Positions 1-8,076 of a stretch of 16,737 nt of DNA are shown here, one piece after another. Every line of letters starts with the position of its first letter. Within the stretch, counting starts at the first letter, position 1. The stretch is from Saprospiraceae bacterium (GTDB lineage Bacteria; Bacteroidota; Bacteroidia; Chitinophagales; Saprospiraceae), in the NCBI GenBank assembly GCA_016710585.1, contig JADJVN010000035.1, positions 1-16,737 of the forward strand, given 5' to 3'. The translations under genes and the position numbers were made by a program. The notes beneath the pieces were generated by a model. The model saw only the letters and a list, made by a program, of their open reading frames with translations, was not told where the DNA came from and did not search any database.

Positions 1-474
1 TCAACGATTAACTGATTCAAACTACCACTAGTATGGTCACCACAAGGCAAAACCTCCATTATATGCAGGAGAAATGTTCCAACATCAATATTTAGCAAAT
101 TACGGAAAAATCCACCATATAGAAACCCCTAGAATATGCAGTAGAGAATCCTGAGAAGCCGCTTTCAAAATCGCCATTTGGTGATGAGATTAGTTGTAGA
201 AATTCCTTTAGCTGTTAGGGTATATTTGAAATGGGAGGTGCGGTAACGATGGGATCCAAAACTGATGGGTCGCTTAAATTGGTCATTGGAGTCCACATGA
301 ATTCAGTCGCATTTGTACTACTTGACAACAGCTGCGGTGGCATTGGGGGATCACAGGTAAATTGATCAGGACCAGCATTAGCATTTTAATCCATTTGCAT
401 CCTTGAGCAGATAGATTATGATTTGTACGCTATACCAATAAATATGAAAATGAGTAGTTTTTGAGAGAATACAT
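1..474 (-). pseudogene. N-terminal fragment of a T9SS-type secreted surface protein (paralogue of the gene at 566-4666), cut by the window edge
   Basis: Read on the minus strand from an ATG at 474, the first residues MYSLKNYSFSYLLV look like a signal peptide. A frame change follows, then KANAGPDQFTCDP and a proline-rich PQLLSSSTNATEFMWTP stretch. This parallels SANAGPDQFTCDPSMPIQL in the neighbour at about 4500-4600. Further on come NLITNGDFESGFSGFSTAYS-like residues (one shift repaired) and DHTSGSLNQLIV near position 1. These match the N-terminal NGDFE...GNTGF module of the neighbour, a probable carbohydrate-binding or jelly-roll-like module of large Bacteroidota secreted proteins. At least four frame changes are needed in 474 bases. 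The rest of the gene, presumably Ig-like repeats and a sorting domain, lies outside the window. The family is inferred from the paralogue; substrate unknown. Confidence 0.6.
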
Positions 475-497
475 TGTAAAAATTCTAAAACATGCGT

Positions 498-505
498 CAA
501 AAGTA
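498..505 (-). promoter_or_regulatory. Possible Bacteroidota -7 promoter element for the leftmost gene
   Basis: The minus strand reads TACTTTTG, an exact match to the Bacteroidota sigma-ABfr -7 consensus TAnnTTTG. It sits about 24 bases upstream of the ATG at 474, which would give a short leader. I see no clear TTTG -33 element at the expected spacing, so this is a weak call. Confidence 0.3.
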
Positions 506-565
506 CAAAATTTGGTTGGTCTGACTGGTATTATGGCACAAAAATTAAACTATTTAAAATAATTT

Positions 566-3500
566 TTATTTTAACAAAGTAACATCGCCAATAAATTTTT
601 GCATTCATCATTATTCCCATTCAATCTCGATGACATAAACGTGAACTATAGGATTTGCAATAATTATTTCTAAAGAAGTGCCGTCCCAACCTACATTGGG
701 ATTATTAGCTGGAAAATTTTCTAGATGAAATAATTTTTTTTCACCCCATCTGTCATAAATGCTTAAGAATTTAACTTGTTTGACGGCACCATTGGAAGCA
801 AAGGGAAAAAAAAGCAGTCATTCAACTGATCACCATTGACAGTAAATGTATTGGGTATCCAAACATTTCTTTTATTGACGATGATTTTAAGTTTCATCGG
901 ACCCTGTACAACCATTTTTGGTTGCGAAAGTGACAGTATGAAGTTGTTCACCATCAGCTGTATGAATGAGATAGAGACAATCATAGCAGGAGAGATTGAC
1001 CATCGCTCCCATTTCGCCCAGGCGATGCTATCGTCGGGCAGCGAGTATTGCGGCTTCAAACACCTGGTATCATTTGGATAAGGTGCAACTTCTGGAATAA
1101 TGCTGACACTGACTCCAGTGGCTTTGTCGATATCAATTGTTTTCAGAATTCCCATCCATTTGCTGTCTATGACTTTCCAAGGTATATCGACCAGCTGGAA
1201 GGATCATTGATAAAGTTTGAATTGACTTTGCTATTATTGGGGATAATATTCGAATGGTTGGGATTTCCTCCAAAAGTGTTCAAAATTTCTACAGCACCAT
1301 AATCCTCTGGACATAGAGGTTGTATGATATTTTGAACAATTTGATTCAGAGCATATTTTTGATTGTGGTTACGATGACTTCATCTGATGACGTAGAACCA
1401 TTGACAGGATCTGTAACGGTGAGAATATAGAGACCTTCGCGATCCACAGGGGATGCGATCAAGTGTATTTGAAGAGATGATATTACCATTGACAGTGGAC
1501 CATACTTTTTGATTTTGGGAAGCTGTATTTGCAGTAATATTAGCAGTGGTAATTTTACAGCCAATGACTTGATCTACTCCAGCATCAACGATTGGTTTTG
1601 CAAATATTTTCATCAACAAAAATCGCTATCCATACTGATGCATTGATTGCTTGTATCGATGATGGTGAGAATGTAGAACGCTTTGGAAGCTGAAGTCGAG
1701 GATTGATTTGTAGCGCCTGACAGTCTTCCGTTAATTGTAGACCAAGTATGTTGATGTTGACTACCAGTGGCAGGATCATTGGAAGTGAAGTTGACCATAG
1801 TAGTGATGCAAGTTAAGTCTGAGTGGTTTTGTAAGGCAATACTAGGTTTTATTGAGATTGAAGCATTTTTGGTAACTAGATCCAAGGCGACACATCCATT
1901 TTTCGGATTGGTTACTTTGAGAAAATAAATACCAAAATTATAGCATTAATTTGTGCATTATTTGGAGAAGAACTAATATTTCCATTTGGAGTCGTCCATT
2001 TAAAATTCAATGGCAATTGAGGCAGTATCCAGGGCCATCAAACTGCTTTGTTTGGAGCTGCATGTCCACTCTTGATCAAGCCCTGCAAAAGCAATAGGAG
2101 CAAGGAGGTATCGATGGTGAAAGCAATGTAGTCTAGAATGCTCGTGCTGCAACCATTCATTTGATCTAAGGCCAGAAGATATATGTTATATGGAGTTTGG
2201 ACTTTAGGATTGAGGGAATTAGCGTTAGTGATATTAAATTGTTTGTAGAGTCCAATAATATTTTTTAATGCACGCGGTGGTGGATCTCACTGTTCAGTTA
2301 GGCTGGCTTCTTTGGTGGCGCAATCTAGAACATCATTTGTTATAGCAGTAGCAATGGGTTGTTTTGATCAGGAATGATGTTGATTGTGGCGGAATCAGCA
2401 CAACCATTAATTATCGATGACGACGATGGTAAAAGTACCAACATTCTTGACGGTGGCGATTTTAGCATTATTTCCAGAGACAATATTTCCTGAAGGGTCT
2501 GACCATCTATATATCAATCGCGAACCTGAATCGGACTGAGAAGCATCGATGGTGATTAGTATCCAGCACAGCGGAAAGTCTTATCAGCCTCAACATTGGC
2601 CTTTGGTTTATTTTGATCAATATCGATGAGGACACTGTCTGTATTTTCACAAAAATTGGTACTGTCAATTACTGTAAAAATGTTTCCAGACTGAGGAGAC
2701 AGTGACGATATTGTTTGTTTGGAAGATTATTGATGGTTCCATTTTCATTTTCCAAATGACAGAAGCCATGTTAGAAAGATTGGAGGAACCTTGAAGTGTG
2801 TTCTTTGGTATTTTTGCAAGTGATGGTATTGTTTTATTATAGCATCCGACAGATGGAATTTTCCTAAGATCGCGAATCATGATAGAAATCCACATCATCC
2901 CATCCATTGATAAGATTTTTTTACATTGAGGATGACGAGACCACCTTGAGCTAAGTTTTTGTTGCTTAGTGAACTGTCGAGGCTGTCAGTCCATCTAAGG
3001 AAGTCCATTGGTAGATAAATTTTCCATAGCCAGTTTGATTAGCTTGAACATTGACACTAGTATTTTTACAATCAATGGTAGAGATCGTTTCCAAAACTAA
3101 AATGAAGGAATGTTTTTATTCTCAGCAATGAGATGGGAGCGTTATCTAGACACAGTGTGTTTTTATCGATAATAATTAATTGATATCTACCAGTTAGACT
3201 TGAATTAATATTGGTTTTAGATTGCGTAGATTTATCGGGCAAAATCCATTGAAAAGAATATTTGTTTGTGTCTTGCAGATTGGCATTGAGCAATGCAATA
3301 TTTTTATCACAAGTGATAAGAGAATCCCCAAGTAGCGCCCTTAGGACCAATAGTGTCACCTTCTACATTGAATATTTGTTCGAATTCGCATCCTGTGATT
3401 TTATCGATGACAAGGATACAAATCTTATGGAGAAACAGTGAATGCAGTAGATTTGCCTTGACCTCTAGTTATAGCAAGACTTAGGAGACCAGAAGTAAGT

Positions 3501-4666
3501 ATAGTTTCACTTCCATTGGAGATATTGACAGTTAGCATGACAGTATCAAAATTGCAGTGAAAGCCACCACCATCAATAAAAACACACCAATGAGATCATC
3601 ATCTATATGCACTTCTATTTCGACTTCTTTTCACATCCTAATGAGACCATTTTGGTGAGTCACTTTAAGCTTTTAAGTACAGGAACTTCTTTTCCAGTGG
3701 CTTCTTGACCATTTGTGCTAACGATTCGTCCTCCATTTTGTTGCAGACCATTCCCATTTTACAGTGGCACCAAGAGAAGAGCCATTACCTTTTAAAGTAA
3801 AAGGCTCTGATGAGCATTCCGGAATTTTAGGAATACTGATCAATGCTTTAAGGTCTACGATCTCTACAATGACTTCATCTTTGTCTTCACATTTTTCAAA
3901 CATACTGATTTCATCTACTGCAAAGTCATTGCCCCCAACCAATACCTGTCATTTCACATGAAAGCATATATTTATTGATGCTGTCGTAGCTGTAAAAACA
4001 ATATTCAAACATTGTCCAATTGCATACTCCTCCAGCTGAAATAATATTCCCTACTACACTATAGCTCCATTGAAAGTCACATTAATTTGACTGGGATTTG
4101 CTCACGACATTTGCAATTGAAAACTAAAAATATACATTTCACCAAGATAACGCTCACTGTTTGACACCAAAACTAAGCCCCTGCACTAACAGATGCATTG
4201 ACGATGATTTGATTTCCTCCTCCGGAACTAATCAGGACATGGACTAAAAAATAGGATGTGTAGCACTAGGATCCAGGTCCAACATAGTATCTACCCCTCA
4301 GCATTGAGATCGAACTATAGGCATAACTTGAAGAAAAGCCAGTATTTCCTGCTTCGAAATCACCATTATTGATAAGGTTGGTTGTCGAAATTCCTTTTGC
4401 TGTAAGGATATATTTATAGATTCCAGGGGAGGTGCATTGACAAAAGGGATCTAAGGCAATTTGGGTCACTCAGATAAGTTTCTGGAGTCCAGGTAAACAT
4501 TGTCGCAGAAGTGCTTCCCATTAATTGAATAGGCATCGAAGGATCGCAGGTGAACTGATCAGGGACCAGCATTGGCTGAGATACTACCACAACCTTACGA
4601 ATTGATAACCTGTATGTTAAATATTGTTATTATATGTAATGCCATTAAATATTTTAAAGTTTTCAT
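566..4666 (-). pseudogene. Giant T9SS type B secreted protein with N-terminal NGDFE module, Ig-like/PKD-like repeats and gliding-motility-type C-terminal domain; heavily frameshifted
   Basis: The ATG at 4666 starts MKTLKYLMALHIITIFNIQ, a plausible signal peptide. After a shift come SANAGPDQFTCDPSMPIQL and MFTWTPETYLS, then an NGDFEAGNTGFSSSY module ending in GNDFAVDEISMFEKC (about 3720-4470). Next is a long run of PKD/Ig-like repeats, for example VDAGVDQVIGCKITTANIT with GLYILTVTDPVNG (about 1380-1620), and similar units at 1613-1885 and 3072-3359. The C-terminus holds WIPNTFTVNGDQLND, then IYDRWGEKK and NVGWDGTS, and ends, with two shifts repaired, in KKFIGDVTLLK and a TAA at 566-568. That is the CHU_C/type B T9SS sorting signature. 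Without repair the frame stops at 611. The intact product would be about 1,350 residues, exported by T9SS and held at the cell surface, perhaps an adhesin. Between about 1,900 and 3,700 no frame stays open for long. Heavy indel error and true pseudogenisation are both possible. Confidence 0.7.
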
Positions 4667-4739
4667 TTGCGAAGCACCAATTTTGCTTAAATATAGGCAT
4701 TTTATTTTAAATGGAGTATAAAATGTCAAATAATAGCCA

Positions 4740-4769
4740 TTTGGAATTCGTTATTATGCGTCATCTTTG
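4740..4769 (+). promoter_or_regulatory. Candidate Bacteroidota-type promoter for the flippase
   Basis: TTTG (4740-4743), 18 bases, then CATCTTTG (4762-4769), one base from the TAnnTTTG -7 consensus. Start of transcription would be near 4775, about 20 bases before the flippase start. It lies in the divergent gap between the T9SS gene (start 4666) and the flippase. Motif match only. Confidence 0.35.
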
Positions 4770-4794
4770 CATTTGATTTTTTTAAGCATTTACT

Positions 4795-6102
4795 TTGAAT
4801 TTCTATAAAACAATTTCTCAATCTACTCTATCTACTGCTGTAACTGTATTAGTAGGTTTGATTATTACAAAAGTAACTTCTAATGTTATAGGACCTGAAG
4901 GAACTGCGATCAATGGACAGTTTTCAGCATATCAAAATTTGCTGGTTTTAGTTGGAACTGGATTGTTAGCAAATGGTTTAGTTCGACAGGTTTCCAGAAA
5001 CAAAAAAGAATCCTGATAAAGTCAAAGACATCGTTCGAACTGCACTCTCAGGTTCTATAGTTTTTGGTTGCGATTGTTTTCTTGATTACATTATTCAGAT
5101 TAATGCCATTGGGAATAAGATAATGAATCGAAGCGAATATAATTATTTTATTCATCATTCAAGCCATATTGTTAATCTTTGCGACTTATAATTATTATTT
5201 TCAAGTTACTTTAAATAGTCTCCAAAAGATTAAAAAAATATGCTGTTGCAAATATCATGTTATCAGTTTTAAGTCTTTATCAGCACTTGGATTGGTTTTT
5301 CAATATCATATCCATGGTATTCTTTGCAACGATTTTTACGCAATTTTTGATGTTCATTTTTTATTTGTTTTATTAAAAAATGAAGCATGGTTTTCTCGTG
5401 ATTTATTTTACCCAAAGTGGAATAAGGAGATTTTAAAATTGATGATTACGTTTATTCTGGTATGTTGATCATCATGGTAAATCCGTACAACTAATGATGA
5501 TACGATCTTCTTTAGAGCAAAAATTTAATCTTTAAAACAGCTGGAATATGGACTGCGATGATGGCTTTGTCGGATCGTTATATGTCCTTTCTTATCACAT
5601 TCATTGGACTCTATTATGTTCCTAAATTGATTGAGTTAAAACCAGATCAATATCTCTTCATACGTGAAATTCGTAAAGGATTCAAAAGATTAATACCATT
5701 AGTAATTATTTTTTCTTTTTTGATTTGGGTTTGTCGTGAGTGGATTATTCTCATTTTATTAAGTCCAAAGTTTAAACCCATGGACCCTTGTTTTTATTTC
5801 AAACCATAGGTGATGTGTTTAAAGCAACTGGGTATTTTATGGTTATTACTTTATTTGTAAAGGATAAATTATATAAATACATAGCATGTATATTGATTTT
5901 TGAAATCAGTTTATTTTTTTCAATTCGATACTTTACTGATCAATATGGGATTGTTGGAGCTACCTATGGCTATGCTTTATCTACCTTTGTTTACTTTCTT
6001 GTAGCCCTGATCTTTTTATGGGAAACAATAATAGAAGTTAAAAAAAGTGTGTTGCCAAATTCACTTAAATCTGATCTGGGGAAATTGATTAAAAAAAGTT
6101 AA
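4795..6102 (+). CDS. Oligosaccharide / O-antigen flippase (Wzx-like, MOP superfamily), frameshifted
   Basis: A polytopic inner-membrane protein that would flip undecaprenyl-linked glycan units to the periplasm. It opens at TTG 4795 with NFYKTISQSTLSTAVTVLVG and LIITKVTSNVIGPEGTAING, the usual N-terminus of the O-antigen translocase branch. Hydrophobic segments follow to the end. Recognisable later pieces are KTAGIWTAMMALSDRYMS with LYYVPKLIELK (5540-5650), a lysine/arginine-rich loop then FKRLIPLVIIFSFLIWVCRE, LFLFQTIGDVFKATGYF (about 5790-5835), and GIVGATYGYALSTFVYFLVA near the C-terminus, which ends LKSDLGKLIKKS. The repaired length of about 435 residues fits the family. Frame changes fall near 5002 (A run), 5066 (GG), 5120-5140, 5236 (A run), 5375, 5465-5540 and 5795. 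It shares the plus strand with the glycan methyltransferases at 13-15.7 kb but is not in an operon with them. The TTG start is uncertain. Confidence 0.82.
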
Positions 6103-6123
6103 TGAGTTAATGTGAGAGAATGA

Positions 6124-6158
6124 ATTTGCAAATGAGCATAATTTGCAAATTTGCAAAT
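6124..6158. repeat. Three copies of the palindrome ATTTGCAAAT
   Basis: ATTTGCAAAT is a perfect 10-base palindrome. It occurs at 6124-6133, 6141-6150 and 6149-6158, the last two overlapping by two bases, just 3' of the flippase. It begins the repeat island. Function unknown; the pattern resembles low-complexity intergenic repeats seen in Bacteroidota. Confidence 0.6.
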
Positions 6159-6160
6159 CA

Positions 6161-6670
6161 AAAAGTCTGAATCACGGATTAAACAGATTAGCGGATGAAC
6201 ACGGATTAATTCTATTGAGTTAATTTGAGAATTGGTTTATGTGATATTGGTTTGCAAATACTAAGATTTAGTCTAAAACAAAATTTTGTCCCATAGGGAC
6301 TTCACATTGGTAGAAAATTCAAAAAAACGTAAATCGTCCCGTAGGGACCTAAACTTCCTTCATTCATCATGATAACATAAGTTACAAATAAAAGTCTGAA
6401 TCACGGATTAAACAGATTAGCGGAAGAACACAGATTAATTCTAATGAGTTAATGTGAGAATTGGATTATGTTATAATTAATTTACAAATACAAAGATTTA
6501 GTGTAAAGAAGAATTATTGTCCCATAGGGACTTCACATTGGTAAAACATTCAAAAAAACGTGAATCATGTCCCGTAGGGACTAAACCTCTTTCATTCGTC
6601 ATGTTAGCATAAATTATAAATAAAAAGTCTGAATCATGGATTAGACAGATTAATGGATGAGCACAGATTC
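6161..6670. repeat. 229-bp intergenic tandem repeat (two copies plus a truncated third), GATTA-rich
   Basis: AAAAGTCTGAATCACGGATT begins at 6161 and again at 6390, a period of 229. A diverged third copy (AAAAGTCTGAATCATGGATT) starts at 6623 and fades near 6670. Each copy starts with a GATTA-rich block (GGATTAAACAGATTAGCGGA), then a GAGTTAAT(G/T)TGAGAATTGG segment, then TTTACAAATAC/TTTGCAAATAC and AAGATTTAG, then two GTCCC-NNN-GGGAC hairpins. Copies 1 and 2 are clearly similar but not identical, so the duplication is not brand new. The 6103-6775 interval (about 670 bases) holds no gene that I can see; this repeat fills most of it. Confidence 0.85.
6288..6581. repeat. Left set of four GTCCC-NNN-GGGAC hairpins (REP-like)
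   Basis: Perfect 5-bp stems with 3-base loops lie at 6288-6300 (loop ATA), 6336-6348 (GTA), 6519-6531 (ATA) and 6569-6581 (GTA). They form two pairs with 35- and 37-base spacers. After the first hairpin of each pair stands TTCACATTGGTA; after the second stands CTAAAC with a pyrimidine-rich tail. The same order recurs after the transposase at 16.2-16.7 kb, so these look like dispersed members of one repeat family. Confidence 0.8.
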
Positions 6671-6741
6671 AAAAAATATAAAATTAGAAAAATGTGTTTG
6701 TTGAATTGTAGAAAATTATCTTTTTCCGCGAAATCTAACAA

Positions 6742-6764
6742 TCCGCTTAATCCGTGATTCAGAC
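6742..6764 (-). repeat. Inverted copy of the GTCTGAATCACGGATTA repeat
   Basis: TCCGCTTAATCCGTGATTCAGAC is the reverse complement of the head of the 229-bp repeat (GTCTGAATCACGGATTA plus GCGGA). It lies between the third copy and the stop codon of the lipoprotein gene. It could pair with the forward copies at 6164, 6393 and 6626 to form long stem-loops at the 3' ends of the converging flippase and lipoprotein genes. Confidence 0.75.
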
Positions 6765-6775
6765 AAGGAAATCAT

Positions 6776-7196
6776 TTATTTAGTTGCATAAATAAATGTC
6801 TCAGATAATTCTCCAGCTCCATTATCATAATCTTTGATGTAAAGCGTTAATTCACTTGATGTGAGTTTTTTAATTTCATAGAACTCGGTGTCATTATCAG
6901 CGAAAAATATTGAAACCATTTTGAACAATTGTATAAGAGGTAGTGTCCAGTAAAAATAATTCCTGAATCATCAATTAAATTTACACTTACTGTACCACCT
7001 GCATTGAAATCAATATAGCTTCCTGATTTATATATTGATATTGTTGTATCGGGAATCGATGAACTTGTCTCTATGTCTACACTGCGTACAATATTCCATT
7101 TACCAACAATGGATACTGGTGAATCATCATTTTTGCCACAAGAAAAATCCCTAAAGCTAGGATAACAGCGCATAATAGTAATTTTGTAAATTTCAT
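6776..7196 (-). CDS. Small lipoprotein, lipocalin-like family (frameshifted)
   Basis: The ATG at 7196 gives MKFTKLLLCAVILALGIF and, after one shift in a T run, SCGKNDDSPVSIVGKWNIV. The residues LGIFSCG make a good lipobox, so the cysteine near residue 20 would be lipidated. VGKWNIVRSVDIE followed by GSYIDFNAGGTVSVNL is the usual opening of Bacteroidota lipocalin-like lipoproteins (VGKW...). A second shift near 6915-6945 leads to MVSIFFADNDTEFYEIKKLT and SSELTLYIKDYDNGAGELSE, with the stop at 6776-6778. Without this repair the frame ends at 6847. The product of about 139 residues fits the family. Ligand unknown. It runs the same way as the beta-barrel gene 116 bases upstream. Confidence 0.72.
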
Positions 7197-7312
7197 ATCA
7201 TTGTTTTTTTGCTGACCAGCAGTTCCCACCTATTATTCAAAATGAATTTTATAATTAATCAAATAAAGTTTATTTAGATATTCTAAATCATAAAAATAGT
7301 GAGAGTTCTAAA

Positions 7313-7953
7313 TTAATTTTTAACTTGGCTATTTCTTTTATTTAAATCAAATAAATATGCAGCAGAGATGCCAATTGCTCTAACTTTAGATTCTCCGCCG
7401 TCATCTGTTACTGTAGCTAAATTAAGTAAACCAAACCCTCCTTGAGCAGTAATTTGTAAATTATTGATTTCAATACCTGCACCAATATTTAACCCTAAAT
7501 CAATTGGTTTGAAATCATCCTCTTCGCTGTCCCCCAATTTATATCATCAGACTCACCATCGAATTTTGCTTTGCCACCAATGCCATATGCTAAATAAGAG
7601 GCCTCCAAAAAATTAAGACCTTCAATGAATTAATTGGAAATTTATACATTAAATTAACTGGAACTTCAAGATAATTTAGTGAAATGTTTGGACTTTCATA
7701 TAAATCATATTTTGACCCTTTCTGCGAAAACAAAATTAGGTTGGATAGAAAGATTTTCTTTTACAGGAACCTCTGCCACCATTCCAAAATGGAAACAAAC
7801 TCTTGATTTTGTTTCTGCGGATATGCCACCAGATTTCAATGTTAAAGTAGACAAATTTAACCCAAGCTTAGGTCCGATTCTATTCTGTGCAGATAGAAAT
7901 CCAACTAGACATAAGAAGCAAACTCTGAAAGTAATTTTAATTAGTTTTTGCAT
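7313..7953 (-). CDS. Outer-membrane beta-barrel protein (porin-family OMP, frameshifted)
   Basis: The ATG at 7953 opens MQKLIKITFRVCFLCLVGFL with SAQ, a signal peptide with a likely cut after the AQ region. RIGPKLGLNLSTLTLKSGG then begins the barrel. Alternating strands follow: FGMVAEVPVKENLSIQPNFV, a shifted segment PNISLNYLEVPVNLMYKF, then an acidic loop GDSEEDDFKPIDLGLNIGAG and a closing strand VRAIGISAAYLFDLNKR. The LNYLEVPVNL strand and the PIDLGLNIGAGIEI strand are characteristic of the Bacteroidota outer-membrane beta-barrel family (PF13568-like). Length is about 212 residues, as expected. Frame changes fall near 7715 (GGG/A run), 7625 and 7533 (G run). No cargo or function can be inferred. 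Confidence 0.75.
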
Positions 7954-8062
7954 AAAATGTAATTTTTAGTTTAGTAATTTTAAAATATAGAACTTTTAAT
8001 TTTAGATTTCAAATTTTTACACTTACATAATTATCTCAACTAGTTAAGGGGTGAGATTAAAA

Positions 8063-8070
8063 CAAAGATA
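8063..8070 (-). promoter_or_regulatory. Possible -7 promoter element for the beta-barrel gene
   Basis: The minus strand reads TATCTTTG, an exact TAnnTTTG match, about 110 bases upstream of the ATG at 7953 and just past the stop of the gene ending at 8077. A TTTG lies 15 bases further upstream, inside that gene's last codons. This spacing is shorter than usual, so confidence is low. Confidence 0.3.
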
Positions 8071-8076
8071 CTACTT

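Noticed and set aside
836..1302. Plus-strand open frames opposite the T9SS C-terminal region
   Set aside because: They are antisense to a recognisable sorting domain (IPNTFTVNGDQLND and RWG on the minus strand).
7679..7969. 96-codon plus-strand open frame
   Set aside because: Antisense shadow of the beta-barrel gene's signal peptide and first strands.
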